A stretch of DNA of 64,000 nt, from contig CAWJJM010000012.1 in NCBI GenBank assembly GCA_963843275.1, forward strand, positions 62,001-126,000, in the 5' to 3' direction. Numbering within the stretch: position 1 is the stretch's first letter; each line of letters starts with the position of its first letter. The stretch is from CAWJJM01 sp963843275 (GTDB taxonomy: Bacteria; Acidobacteriota; Thermoanaerobaculia; Multivoradales; JBCCEF01). Shown here one piece after another: positions 1 to 7,721 of the stretch. The translations under genes and the position numbers were made by a program. The notes beneath the pieces are model-generated. The model saw only the letters and a list, made by a program, of their open reading frames with translations, ran no database searches and had not been told where the DNA came from.

Positions 1-974
1 GCACAGGTCGAGTAGCCCTGGAAGTTCCGCGTCAGGGTGCGGTCGCGCAGCGCCTGCGCCAGCGGGTCGGTCGGCTTGGCGAAGTGGTCCATGCCGACGA
101 AGATCCAGCCCTCCGCGGTCAGCGTCGCGATGGTCTGCTCGAGGAGGGTCAGCTTGTCCTCGGGGCCGGGCAGGGCGTCGCCCTCGATCGCGCGCTGGTG
201 GGGGAAGGCGCGCGGCAGGTAGGCGAAGTTGAACAGCGCGATGCGGTCCGGAGACATCCGCACCACCTCGGCCACGGTCTCGGCGAAGCTGGCGGGGGTC
301 TGGTGCGGCAGGCCGTAGATCAGGTCGACGTTGATCGAGGTCATGCCGCGCTCGCGGGCCCCCTCGATCACGCCCCAGGTCAGCGCCGCCGGCTGCAGCC
401 GGTTGACCGCCCGCTGCACCCGCGTGTCGAGATCCTGGACCCCCATCGACAGCCGGTTGACGCCGGAGGCGGCGAGGGCGTCGAGGTGCTCGGACGAGCA
501 GCGCCGCGGGTCGACCTCGACGCCGATCTCGCAGTCGTCGGCCACCTCGAAGTGGCGCCGGATGTCGCCCATCAGGCCGCGCACCTCGTCCGGCGTGATG
601 AAGGTCGGGGTGCCGCCGCCCCAGTGGATCTGCACCACCGGGCGGCCGGCGGCGCCGGCGTGCTGCGCCGCCAACTCCATCTCGCGGTCGAGCAGCGGCA
701 GGTAACGGCTGGCGCGCGCCGGGTCACGGGCGATGGTGACGTTGCAGCCGCAGAAGAAGCAGCGCGTCTGACAGAACGGGATGTGGAGGTAGAGCGACAG
801 CGGCAGGCCGCGCTCCCGGCTGCGCGCGAGCAGGTGCTCGTAGTCGCGCGGCCCGAACTCCTCGGAGAACTGCGGCGCCGTGGGGTACGAGGTGTAGCGG
901 GGGCCCGGCCGGTCGTACTTCTTGATCAGCTCGCGGTCGAAGGCCACCGGCTGCCAGAGGTCGGCGGAAGTCAT
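1..974 (-). CDS. hemN: Oxygen-independent coproporphyrinogen III oxidase (HemN), 3' end cut by the window edge
   Basis: Radical-SAM enzyme that decarboxylates coproporphyrinogen III to protoporphyrinogen IX without O2, supplying haem during anaerobic or denitrifying growth. About 324 of the usual ~450 codons are present and the C-terminus lies beyond base 1. The N-terminal region carries the HemN [4Fe-4S] motif CQTRCFFCGC (Cys68, Cys72, Cys75, followed by Cys77), then a GGGTPTF motif typical of radical SAM enzymes and a DLIYGLP segment. The ATG at 974 is preceded by a GAGGAG ribosome site. It follows the DUF1858 gene on the same strand and may be co-expressed with that regulon. HemN-like HemW is less likely, because the CxxxCxxCxC pattern and the long N-terminal lead match HemN proper. 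Confidence 0.93.
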   Translation of the reverse strand, partial: MTSADLWQPVAFDRELIKKYDRPGPRYTSYPTAPQFSEEFGPRDYEHLLARSRERGLPLSLYLHIPFCQTRCFFCGCNVTIARDPARASRYLPLLDREMELAAQHAGAAGRPVVQIHWGGGTPTFITPDEVRGLMGDIRRHFEVADDCEIGVEVDPRRCSSEHLDALAASGVNRLSMGVQDLDTRVQRAVNRLQPAALTWGVIEGARERGMTSINVDLIYGLPHQTPASFAETVAEVVRMSPDRIALFNFAYLPRAFPHQRAIEGDALPGPEDKLTLLEQTIATLTAEGWIFVGMDHFAKPTDPLAQALRDRTLTRNFQGYSTC

Positions 975-1112
975 CGGTCTCCTCGGGGTCTCTCTGCGGG
1001 CGGTCGGCCGCGCGCGCGGCACGTCCCGCGTGTGCCTACGATGCCGCAACCGGGGCCGCGTCGCACCACCCGCGAGGGCGGGCGCGGCGCGCCGCCCCGC
1101 CCCGGCGTACGG

Positions 1113-1316
1113 TCAGGGAGGGTCGGCGGCGGCGCGCACCTCGGCGAGCAGGTCGTCGGCCGGGACGCCGTAGTGCCGGGCGGCCTCGGCCAGGGTCTCG
1201 AACGGGGCCATGGCGCAGCCGGGGCAGGCCATCTTGCGGCGCAGGAAGACCTTGACCACCGGCGGCCGGCCGGCGAGCAGCTCCTCGAGGTTGTCCCACA
1301 GCTCGATGCGCGGCAT
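1113..1316 (-). CDS. DUF1858 small redox protein with CxxC
   Basis: 67-residue protein of the DUF1858 family, small domains often found fused to or beside hybrid-cluster and iron-sulfur proteins in anaerobes. The family signature CPGC sits at residues 31-34 in the context KMACPGCAMAPFETL, so it probably makes a redox-active disulfide or holds a metal. The ATG at 1316 has a strong GGAGG site. A perfect palindrome (1365-1378) with a correctly spaced -10 hexamer lies just upstream, pointing to activation by a Crp/FNR-type regulator. The neighbouring hemN, two Crp/FNR genes, an Rrf2 gene and ric suggest a role in nitrosative or anoxic adaptation. The exact biochemical function of the family is not established. 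Confidence 0.85.
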   Translation of the reverse strand: MPRIELWDNLEELLAGRPPVVKVFLRRKMACPGCAMAPFETLAEAARHYGVPADDLLAEVRAAADPP

Positions 1317-1336
1317 GGCGCCTCCTTTTCCCGCCC

Positions 1337-1378
1337 AGCGTAGCGGCGCCGCGGCGCCCGTTCCTTGCGCCGGCGCAA
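1337..1378 (-). promoter_or_regulatory. Class II Crp/FNR-type promoter (TTGCG box) of the DUF1858 gene
   Basis: The perfect 14-bp palindrome TTGCGCCGGCGCAA (1365-1378) reads as TTGCG-N4-CGCAA, the 5-4-5 layout of FNR/DNR/NnrR sites. On the minus strand a TACGCT hexamer lies at 1342-1337, 22 nt downstream. With a start at about 1330 the box is centred at -41.5, which is exact class II activator geometry, and leaves a short leader holding the GGAGG site. The same arrangement occurs before ric. Binding by either local Crp/FNR protein is inference. Confidence 0.75.
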
Positions 1379-1397
1379 ACAGCGCTGCCGCCGGGCG

Positions 1398-2108
1398 TCA
1401 CTCGCCGCGCGAGGCCGCCAGGTCCTCGGCGACCGCCACCAGGCGGTGCGGGTGGCGGACCACGACCCGCTCGCGCCCCACCGCGACGATCCCCTCGCTC
1501 TCCCAGCCGGAGAGGATGCGGCTGACCGAGAACAGCGTCGTGCCGGTCATCTCGGCGAGGTCCTGGCGCGACAGCGGCAGGTCGATGAGGATGCCCTCGT
1601 CGGTGCGGCGGCCGGCCTGCCGGACCAGCCGCACCAGGGCGCGCGCCACCCGCTGCGCCACCCGCTCGGTGGCCAGCTCGCGGAAGCGGTCCTGCAGCTC
1701 GCGCATGCGCTCGGAGATCGTGCCGGTGGTCTTCAGCGCGAGCTGCGGGTGCTCGCCGGCCAGCCGCTGGACGAGCTCGCGTGGCCAGGCGACCAGCCTC
1801 CCCTTCTCGACCACCTCGGCGTTGACCGGGTACTTCGCGTCGGGCAGCAGCGCCACGCCGCCGAAGATCTCGCCGGGGCCGAAGAAGCGCACCACCACCT
1901 CCTGGCCCTCGCTGCCGACCTGGGTGAGCTTGACCCGCCCGCGGACGACGAAGAAGAGCTGCTCGGCCGGGTCGCCCTGGTGGAAGAGACGCTCGCGGCG
2001 CGCCACCGTGCGCGCCGTGCCGCCGGCCTCCAGCGCGGCGACCAGGGCGGCGGGGAGGTCGCCGGCGAAGGGCGAGTCGGCGAGGGCCTTGCGGTCGGCG
2101 ACTTCCAT
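1398..2108 (-). CDS. Crp/FNR-family regulator 1 (DNR/NnrR-like, no FNR cysteines)
   Basis: 236-residue transcription factor. A cyclic-nucleotide-type beta-roll effector domain fills roughly residues 15-125, followed by a dimerisation helix and a Crp-type winged helix-turn-helix (about 178-210, DLPLSRQDLAEMTGTT). There is no N-terminal cysteine cluster, so it should not sense O2 by an FNR-type [4Fe-4S] cluster; a DNR-like haem/NO sensor is possible. The recognition helix reads TLFSVSR: the usual Glu is replaced by Phe while Ser and Arg are kept, which suggests an altered half-site. The ATG at 2108 was chosen because the effector domain begins soon after it; the longer open frame upstream is low-complexity. 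The gene lies directly upstream of the TTGCG box and DUF1858. Confidence 0.9.
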   Translation of the reverse strand: MEVADRKALADSPFAGDLPAALVAALEAGGTARTVARRERLFHQGDPAEQLFFVVRGRVKLTQVGSEGQEVVVRFFGPGEIFGGVALLPDAKYPVNAEVVEKGRLVAWPRELVQRLAGEHPQLALKTTGTISERMRELQDRFRELATERVAQRVARALVRLVRQAGRRTDEGILIDLPLSRQDLAEMTGTTLFSVSRILSGWESEGIVAVGRERVVVRHPHRLVAVAEDLAASRGE

Positions 2109-2205
2109 CGCGCGGATTCTCGCACGCCTCCGGTCGCCGGTCGGGCGGCGCCCGCCCGCGAAGACGAGGGCTCGTGGTTCCTTCGAGCGAGCGGGGGGCT
2201 CGGGA

Positions 2206-2628
2206 TCAGCCGGCGCCGTCGCCGGCGCCGTCGCCGGCGAGCTGCTCGAGGGTGGTGGTGGCGAGGAAGCCGCGGAAGTGCCCGGTGAGGTCGGACCAGT
2301 CGTCGTGCAGGGCACAGGGACGCGCGGGGTCGCAACGGCGGCCGTCGCCGAGCAGGCAATGGTCGGCCTCGAGCGGCCCGTCGAACAGCGCCACCACCTC
2401 CCCGAGCCGGATCTCCTCCGGCGCCCGGGCGAGGCGGTACCCGCCGCCGGCGCCGCGGGTGGCGTCGACGATGCCGGCGCGCTTGAGGTCGAGCAGCAGC
2501 TTGGCCAGGTAATGGGGCGGGACGGCGGCCCGCCGCGCCAGATCGCGTCCCCGCAGGGCCGCGCCGGGCGCGGCACGGGCGAGGCAGGCGAGGGCGCGGA
2601 CGGCGTAGGTGGAGGTGGTCGACAACAT
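2206..2628 (-). CDS. Rrf2-family regulator, NsrR/IscR-like with three cysteines
   Basis: 140-residue Rrf2 protein. The N-terminal winged helix opens with the family pattern STTSTYAVRALACLA, and a GAGGGYRLAR wing lies near residues 59-68. Cys91, Cys99 and Cys105 (C-x7-C-x5-C) match the Fe-S cluster ligands of NsrR and IscR, so an NO- or redox-sensing [Fe-S] repressor is likely. The context (ric, Crp/FNR genes, DUF1858) favours an NsrR-like role over IscR; no isc genes are nearby. The C-terminus is a short Gly/Ala/Asp tail. It is transcribed divergently from Crp/FNR gene 2. Its promoter holds an ATGAC-N4-GTCAT box placed as a class II activator site, so it is probably itself under Crp/FNR control. 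Confidence 0.88.
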   Translation of the reverse strand: MLSTTSTYAVRALACLARAAPGAALRGRDLARRAAVPPHYLAKLLLDLKRAGIVDATRGAGGGYRLARAPEEIRLGEVVALFDGPLEADHCLLGDGRRCDPARPCALHDDWSDLTGHFRGFLATTTLEQLAGDGAGDGAG

Positions 2629-2653
2629 GGCGACGGCTCCGGTGCGGCGGGCC

Positions 2654-2695
2654 GATGCTATCCGTCCGGTCGGGCGCGTCCTATGACGGCCGTCA
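2654..2695 (-). promoter_or_regulatory. Class II Crp/FNR-type promoter (ATGAC box) of the Rrf2 gene
   Basis: ATGACGGCCGTCAT at 2682-2695 is a perfect palindrome in the divergent Rrf2/Crp intergenic region. Reading toward Rrf2, a TAGCAT hexamer at 2659-2654 begins 22 nt past the box, predicting a start near 2647, 19 nt before the Rrf2 ATG. No -10 is found at the same distance toward the Crp/FNR gene. A near-identical box, with the same spacing, precedes the nar operon. Confidence 0.72.
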
Positions 2696-2739
2696 TGGAG
2701 CGCCGGCGGCCGCTCCGGGGTTGCGGCACAATGGGGGCG

Positions 2740-3441
2740 ATGTCCGGCCGCTCCCGCCCGCCCACCGACGCCGCGCTGCGCCGCACGCCGCTCTTCCGGC
2801 GCCTCGGGGACGAGGACCGCCGGCGGGTGGCCGCGGTGTCGGCGCTGCGCCGGTGGGAGCGCGGCGAGACGCTGTTCTTCGAGGGCGACGCCGCCGACCA
2901 CCTGGCGGTGGTGGTCTCCGGTCGGGTCAAGGTCTCCAAGGCGACCCCGGCCGGGCGCGACCTCATCCTCGCGATCTTCGGCCCCGGCGACGCGGTGGGG
3001 GCGGTGGCGGTGTACGAAGGACGGCCCTACCCGGCCACCGCCGAGGCCCTCGAGGACACCGAGTGCATCCTGGTGCCGCGCGCCGCGCTGTTCTCGCTCC
3101 TCGAGCGCCACCCGACCCTGGCGCGCGGCCTGCTGCTGGCGATGACCCACCGGCTGGTCGAGCTCACCCGCCGGCTCGCCGAGCTCACCGGCGGCCGCAT
3201 CGAACCGCGCCTCGCCCGCCTCTTCCTCAAGCTGGCCGACGACGTCGGGCGCCCGACGCCCGAAGGGGTCCACATCCCGCTGTCGCTGTCGCGCCAGGAG
3301 CTCGCCGACCTCACCGGCACGACGATCGAGACCGCGATCCGGGTGATGAGCCGCTGGGGCAAGCGCCGCGTGGTGGCGACCGAGCGCGACGGCTTCACCA
3401 TCGTCGATCGCGCCGCCCTCGAGCGGATCGCCGCCGAGTAG
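2740..3441 (+). CDS. Crp/FNR-family regulator 2 (DNR-like)
   Basis: 233-residue Crp/FNR protein with an effector beta-roll (about 20-125), dimer helix and winged HTH (about 183-215, LSLSRQELADLTGTT). Its recognition helix TIETAIR retains the Glu and Arg that FNR and CRP use to read a GA step, unlike regulator 1. No N-terminal cysteine cluster is present; the single Cys lies in the beta-roll. The ATG at 2740 was chosen because a GGGGG purine run precedes it, though an in-frame ATG at 2731 is possible. A CACAAT hexamer ends 7 nt before the start codon, which hints at a leaderless or near-leaderless transcript. The gene is divergent from Rrf2 and followed by ric on the same strand. Confidence 0.9.
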   Translation: MSGRSRPPTDAALRRTPLFRRLGDEDRRRVAAVSALRRWERGETLFFEGDAADHLAVVVSGRVKVSKATPAGRDLILAIFGPGDAVGAVAVYEGRPYPATAEALEDTECILVPRAALFSLLERHPTLARGLLLAMTHRLVELTRRLAELTGGRIEPRLARLFLKLADDVGRPTPEGVHIPLSLSRQELADLTGTTIETAIRVMSRWGKRRVVATERDGFTIVDRAALERIAAE

Positions 3442-3474
3442 GCGGCGGCGCGCCGCGCCCGACCGCTCCGCTGC

Positions 3475-3516
3475 TTGCGCTGGCGCAAAGACGGGCCGCC
3501 GCCCGGCGCCTAGGGT
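3475..3516 (+). promoter_or_regulatory. Class II Crp/FNR-type promoter (TTGCG box) of ric
   Basis: TTGCGCTGGCGCAA (3475-3488), a TTGCG-N4-CGCAA palindrome with identical half-sites to the one before DUF1858. A TAGGGT hexamer at 3511-3516 begins 22 nt after the box, giving a predicted start near 3523 and a ~68-nt leader to the ric ATG. The box lies 33 nt after the stop codon of Crp/FNR gene 2, so ric can be transcribed independently. Confidence 0.75.
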
Positions 3517-3590
3517 GGGGGGGAACCGGCGGACCGGGCGCGATGCCCGGGGCCGTCGCCCGACCGCAACCGAGCCGAGGAGACCGCCCG

Positions 3591-4328
3591 ATGGACATCA
3601 CCCCCGACACCCACGTCGCCAAGGTCGCCACCCGCCACCCGGGGACGATCCGCGTCTTCCAGCGCCACGGCATCGACTTCTGCTGCGGCGGCAAGCGCCC
3701 GCTGGCCGAGGCCTGCGCCGAGCACGGCGTCGACTTCGCGCTCCTGCGCGACGAGCTCGCCGCGGCCGCCGCCGGTCCGCAGGACGACGACCGCGCCTGG
3801 GACGAGGCGCCGCTCGCCGAGCTCGTCGACCACATCGTGGTCCGCTTCCACGACAAGCTGCGCGAGGATCTGCCGCGGCTCGCGGCGATGGCCGACCGGG
3901 TGGTCGAGGTCCACGGGGCCAAGCACCCCGAGACGCTGCCGGCCGTGGCCCGCACCTTCCACGCCCTGCGCTCCGAGCTCGAGCTGCACACGATGAAGGA
4001 GGAGCGGGTGCTGTTCCCCTACGTCCGCGAGATGGAGCAGGTCGAGGCGCGGGACGGCCTCTTCGCCGGCTCGCCCTTCGGCTCGGTCGAGGCGCCGATC
4101 CGGATGATGGAGGACGAGCACGACGGCGCCGCCGCGGCCCTGGCCGACCTGCGCCGCCTCACCGCCGGCTTCACACCCCCCTCCGGCGCCTGCACCACCT
4201 TCCGCGGCCTCTACCACGGCCTCGCCGAGCTCGAGGCCGACACCCACCGCCACATCCACCTGGAGAACAACGTCCTGTTCCCGCGCGCCGTCGCGCTCGA
4301 GGCGCGCCTGGCCGGCGTCCCGGCCTGA
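3591..4328 (+). CDS. ric: Iron-sulfur cluster repair di-iron protein (RIC / ScdA / YtfE family)
   Basis: 245-residue cytoplasmic protein that helps restore Fe-S clusters damaged by NO or oxidants. The N-terminal ScdA_N segment (about residues 1-60) has the family CCGG motif with Cys31-Cys32 in FCCGGKRPL. A hemerythrin-like four-helix domain follows (about 78-235) with scattered His/Glu ligands, including HTMKEE, EDEHDG and HRHIHLENN, suited to a di-iron centre. Length equals the full two-domain family. A GAGGAG site precedes the ATG. An upstream TTGCG palindrome with class II spacing implies activation under nitrosative or anoxic conditions, matching the Rrf2 and DNR-like neighbours and the nitrate operon downstream in the window. 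Confidence 0.95.
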   Translation: MDITPDTHVAKVATRHPGTIRVFQRHGIDFCCGGKRPLAEACAEHGVDFALLRDELAAAAAGPQDDDRAWDEAPLAELVDHIVVRFHDKLREDLPRLAAMADRVVEVHGAKHPETLPAVARTFHALRSELELHTMKEERVLFPYVREMEQVEARDGLFAGSPFGSVEAPIRMMEDEHDGAAAALADLRRLTAGFTPPSGACTTFRGLYHGLAELEADTHRHIHLENNVLFPRAVALEARLAGVPA

Positions 4329-4488
4329 CCTCCCGGAGTGGTCTCGATCCGCGGGGTCGGCTCCGCAGCACCTCCTCCTGCCGGCCCCGCGGTACCTTTT
4401 CCCGCCCTCCTCACCTCCCGACCGGGAGCTCCTCGCCCGGCTCGACCCCGGCGCCGACGACGTCGTCGTCCGGCCCCAAGACGGCGGC

Positions 4489-5454
4489 TCAGCCGACCGC
4501 CGCGACCAGCTCCCGCCGCTCGGCCTCGGTGAGCGGCGGGGCGGCGCCGGCGGCGGCGTTCTCGGCCATGTAGCGGGGGTTGCCGGTGCCGGAGATGACG
4601 CAGGTGACGGCGGGGTGGGCGAGGACGAAGCGCAGGGCGAGCTGGGCCCAGCTCGTGGCGCCGGCAGCGGCCGCCCAGCCCGGCAGCGGGCGGTCGCGCA
4701 GGCGGCGCAGCAGCCCGCCGCCGCCGAAGGGGCGGTTGACCAGCACCGCCACGCCGCGGTCGCGCGCCAACGGCAGCAGGCGCTCGCCGGCGTCGCGGTC
4801 GTCGACGGCGTAGTCGATCTGCAGGAAGTCGAGCGGCTCGGCCGCGAGCACGGCCTCGACGTCGCGGTAGCCGGAGGCGGTGTAGTGGGTGATCCCGAGG
4901 TAGCGGATCCGCCCCTCCTCCTTGAGCCGGCGCAGGGTGGCGAGCTGGGTGCGCCAGTCGACCAGGTTGTGGACCTGGAGCAGGTCGATGCGGTCGACGC
5001 CGAGGAGCCGGAAGGAGTCCTCGATCTGGGCGCGGCCGGCGTCGCGGCCGGTGGTCCACACCTTGGTGGCGAGGAAGGCGGGCGGGCGGGGGCGGCGCGC
5101 GGCCAGCAGCTCGCCCAGGGTGCGCTCGGCGCGACCGTACATCGGCGAGGTGTCGATCACCGTGCCGCCGCCGGCGAAGAGCTCGTCGAGCACCCCGGCC
5201 AGCGCGCCGTAGCCCGGGTCGCCGGGGGAGAGGTCGAAGTTGCGCGAGGTGCCGAGGCCGACCACCGGCAGCGGCTCGCCGCTCGACGGGATGGGCCGGG
5301 TGCGCATCGTCGCGGCCGGCGCCGGCGGCTCCGCCGCGGCGCCCGCCGCCGCGCCGCCGCCGCCGCCGCACGCCGCGCCGCCCAGGGCCAGGGCCGCCAG
5401 CCGCAGGACCTCGCGCCGGCTGAGGCCGTCGACGTCGGGAGCTGGAAGTCTCAT
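4489..5454 (-). CDS. Exported aldo/keto reductase
   Basis: 321-residue NADPH-dependent oxidoreductase of the aldo/keto reductase fold. The N-terminus has a twin-arginine signal (SRREVLRLAALALGGAAC, residues 12-29) ending in a cysteine that could be lipidated, then a Gly/Ala linker. The catalytic tetrad is visible: Asp in DTSPMYG with Tyr in the same motif, Lys in ATKVW, and His in LLQVHN. A C-terminal cofactor loop ISGTGNPRYM is present. It is convergent with ric across 160 bp without a clear terminator. Substrate unknown; the Tat signal suggests it folds with its cofactor in the cytoplasm and acts outside. Confidence 0.9.
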   Translation of the reverse strand: MRLPAPDVDGLSRREVLRLAALALGGAACGGGGGAAAGAAAEPPAPAATMRTRPIPSSGEPLPVVGLGTSRNFDLSPGDPGYGALAGVLDELFAGGGTVIDTSPMYGRAERTLGELLAARRPRPPAFLATKVWTTGRDAGRAQIEDSFRLLGVDRIDLLQVHNLVDWRTQLATLRRLKEEGRIRYLGITHYTASGYRDVEAVLAAEPLDFLQIDYAVDDRDAGERLLPLARDRGVAVLVNRPFGGGGLLRRLRDRPLPGWAAAAGATSWAQLALRFVLAHPAVTCVISGTGNPRYMAENAAAGAAPPLTEAERRELVAAVG

Positions 5455-5493
5455 CGCGCGTCCTCCTCCGGTGGCCGGAGCCTACCGCGCCGG

Positions 5494-6609
5494 CTACCCG
5501 GTGCGCCGGGCGAAGCGCACCACGGCGAAGCCGAGGATCCCTACGCCGAGCAGGGCCAGCGCCACGTGCTGCGGCCAGAGCACCTCGAGGCCGACCCCCT
5601 TGAGGAAGACGCCGCGCACGATCTCCAGGTAGTGGCGCAGCGGGTTGAGCAGGGTGAGCCAGCGGAACAGCGGCGGCATCGAGGCGACCGGGAACATGAA
5701 GCCCGACAGCAGGATGGTGGGCATGAAGGTGAGGAAGCTGGCCATGAACGCTTCCTGCTGGGTCGACGAGATGGTGGAGATGAACAGGCCCAGGCCGAGG
5801 CCGGAGAGCAGGAAGAGCAGGCTGGCGAGGAGCAGGACGAGCAGGCTGCCGCGGAAGGGGACGCCGAACCAGACGACCGCCAGGGTGGTGACCAGGGTGA
5901 GGTCGACCAGCCCGATCATCGCGAAGGGCAGGGTCTTGCCGGCCACCAGCTCGACCGGCCGCAGCGGGCTCACCAGGAGCTGCTCGAGGGTGCCGATCTC
6001 CTGCTCGCGCACCACCGCCAGCGCGGTGAGCAGCAGGCAGACCAGCATCATCAGCGCGCCGACCACCGCCGGCACGTTGTAGTTGCGGCTGGCCAGGTCG
6101 GGGTTGTACCAGGCGCGGTCGGCGAGGTCGACGGCGGGACGGCGGCCGCCGCCGGCCACCGCGATGCCGTGGGAGAGGACGATGCGCTCGGCGTAGCCCA
6201 GGGCGACGGTGGCGACGTTGGAGTTGGTGCCGTCGACGAGGAGCTGCACGCGGGCGCGGCCGGCGGCGAGGTCGGCGGCGAAGCCGGCCGGCACCACGAC
6301 CGCCAGCACCGCGCGGCCGTGGTCGAGGGCGGCCACCGCGTCGGCCGGCCGCCGCGACCGCGCCACGACGTCGAAGTAGCCGCCGGCGGTGAGCGCCGCC
6401 TCCAGCTCGCGCGAGGCGCGGCTGGCGTCCTCGTCGACCACGAAGGTGGCGGTGTGGCGCACGTCGGTCGACACCGCGTAGCCGAAGACCATGAGCTGGA
6501 TCATCGGCGCCACCAGGATCAGCCGCCGCAGCCGCGGGTCGCGGCGGATCTGCAGCAGCTCCTTGCGCACCAGGGCGGCGATCCGCTCGCGGCGGCGGGC
6601 CAGGCTCAC
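5494..6609 (-). CDS. ABC-2 type export permease (YbhR-like)
   Basis: 371-residue membrane subunit of an ABC-2 exporter. One N-terminal TM segment (LILVAPMIQLMVFGYAV) is followed by a ~130-residue extracytoplasmic domain and a cluster of about five TM helices, with the family motif EQEIGTLEQLLVSPL just before them. It starts with GTG overlapping the upstream permease stop (GTGA). The layout matches YbhR/YbhS-type half permeases, which pair as heterodimers. It is the last gene of the TetR-TolC-HlyD-ATPase-ATPase-permease-permease operon, so it probably exports drugs, lipids or toxic small molecules together with its paralogue. Confidence 0.9.
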   Translation of the reverse strand: MSLARRRERIAALVRKELLQIRRDPRLRRLILVAPMIQLMVFGYAVSTDVRHTATFVVDEDASRASRELEAALTAGGYFDVVARSRRPADAVAALDHGRAVLAVVVPAGFAADLAAGRARVQLLVDGTNSNVATVALGYAERIVLSHGIAVAGGGRRPAVDLADRAWYNPDLASRNYNVPAVVGALMMLVCLLLTALAVVREQEIGTLEQLLVSPLRPVELVAGKTLPFAMIGLVDLTLVTTLAVVWFGVPFRGSLLVLLLASLLFLLSGLGLGLFISTISSTQQEAFMASFLTFMPTILLSGFMFPVASMPPLFRWLTLLNPLRHYLEIVRGVFLKGVGLEVLWPQHVALALLGVGILGFAVVRFARRTG

Positions 6610-7721
6610 CGCAGCTCCTTCTTGAAGACGGCCGTCGCCAGCCCCAGGCCGACCGCGGCGAAGGCGACCATCAGCAGGCCGGGGACCTTCAGCACCTCGA
6701 TGCCGACGCCCTTGAGGAAGATCCCCCGGGTGACCACCAGGAAGTAGCGCGCCGGCACCAGGTAGGTGAAGAGCTGCAGCGGCCGCGGCATGGTGTCGAT
6801 CGAGAACATGAAGCCCGACAGCAGGAAGGCGGGCAGGAAGGTGGCGACCATCGCGATCTGGGTGGCGAGCACCTGCGAGCGCGCCGCCGCCGAGATGAAC
6901 ATCCCCAGCCCCAGCGCGCCGAGGAGGAAGAAGAACGACAGCACCATCAGCAGCGCGGCGTCGCCGCGGAAGGGGACGCCGAACAGCCACACCCCGGCCA
7001 GCGTCGAGGTGACGACGTCGATCAGCCCGATGGCGAGGTAGGGCAGCAGCTTGCCGAACACCACCTCGAGCCGGGTGACCGGGGTGGCGGCGAGCTGCTC
7101 CATGGTGCCGCGCTCCCACTCGCGGCTGATGGTCAGCGAGGTGAGCATGGCGGCGATGATCATCATGACCACCGCCACCAGGCCGGGCACGATCATGTTG
7201 CGGCTGGAGAGCTCCTCGTTGTACCAGACCCGCGCGTCGGGGCGGATCGGCGGCCCCAGCTCGCCGGCCGCCACCTCCACCCGGGTCGACCAGGTGGTCG
7301 CCACCCCGCGCACGTAGGCGAGCGCGATGGTGGCGGTGTTGGCGTCGCTGCCGTCGACGATCGCCTGCAACCGCGCCGGCCGCCCGGCCCCGAGGTCGGC
7401 GGCGAAGTCGGGCGGCACCACCAGGACGAGCAGCGCCCGGCCCGAGGCCAGCAGCGGGGCGACCTGGCGCGGCGCGTCGAGGTCGGCCACCAGGTCGAAG
7501 TAGCCGGAGGCGCGGAAGGCGTCGACCAGCTCGCGGCTGGCGGCGGAGCGGTCCTGGTCGAGCACGGCGGTGGCGATGTCGCGGATGTCCCAGGTGATGG
7601 CGTAGCCGAACAGCACCAGCAGCAGCAGCGGCAGCACGAAGGCGAGCCCCAGGCTGCGCGGATCGCGGCGCAGCTGCAGCACCTCCTTGCGCGCCACCGC
7701 GGCCAACCGCCCGGCGTTCAT
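6606..7721 (-). CDS. ABC-2 type export permease (YbhS-like)
   Basis: 371-residue paralogue of the next permease, exactly the same length. N-terminal TM (LGLAFVLPLLLLVLFGYAI), large periplasmic domain, then about five TM helices after the coupling motif REWERGTMEQLAATPV. ATGA overlap with the upstream ATPase and GTGA overlap with the downstream permease imply translational coupling. The two permeases likely form the membrane heterodimer of one exporter driven by the two ATPases encoded just upstream; substrate not deducible. Confidence 0.9.
   Translation of the reverse strand: MNAGRLAAVARKEVLQLRRDPRSLGLAFVLPLLLLVLFGYAITWDIRDIATAVLDQDRSAASRELVDAFRASGYFDLVADLDAPRQVAPLLASGRALLVLVVPPDFAADLGAGRPARLQAIVDGSDANTATIALAYVRGVATTWSTRVEVAAGELGPPIRPDARVWYNEELSSRNMIVPGLVAVVMMIIAAMLTSLTISREWERGTMEQLAATPVTRLEVVFGKLLPYLAIGLIDVVTSTLAGVWLFGVPFRGDAALLMVLSFFFLLGALGLGMFISAAARSQVLATQIAMVATFLPAFLLSGFMFSIDTMPRPLQLFTYLVPARYFLVVTRGIFLKGVGIEVLKVPGLLMVAFAAVGLGLATAVFKKELR

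Noticed and set aside
1008..1049. A possible third TTGCG-type box upstream of hemN (TTGCG-GCAT-CGTAG on the minus strand)
   Set aside because: The second half-site matches only 3 of 5 and there is no TANNNT hexamer at the 22-nt spacing found at the four accepted sites.
4329..4488. Small hairpin (CTCCCGACCGGGAG) in the gap between ric and the aldo/keto reductase gene as a terminator
   Set aside because: No T-run follows on either strand and the stem is short; in such GC-rich DNA it is expected by chance.
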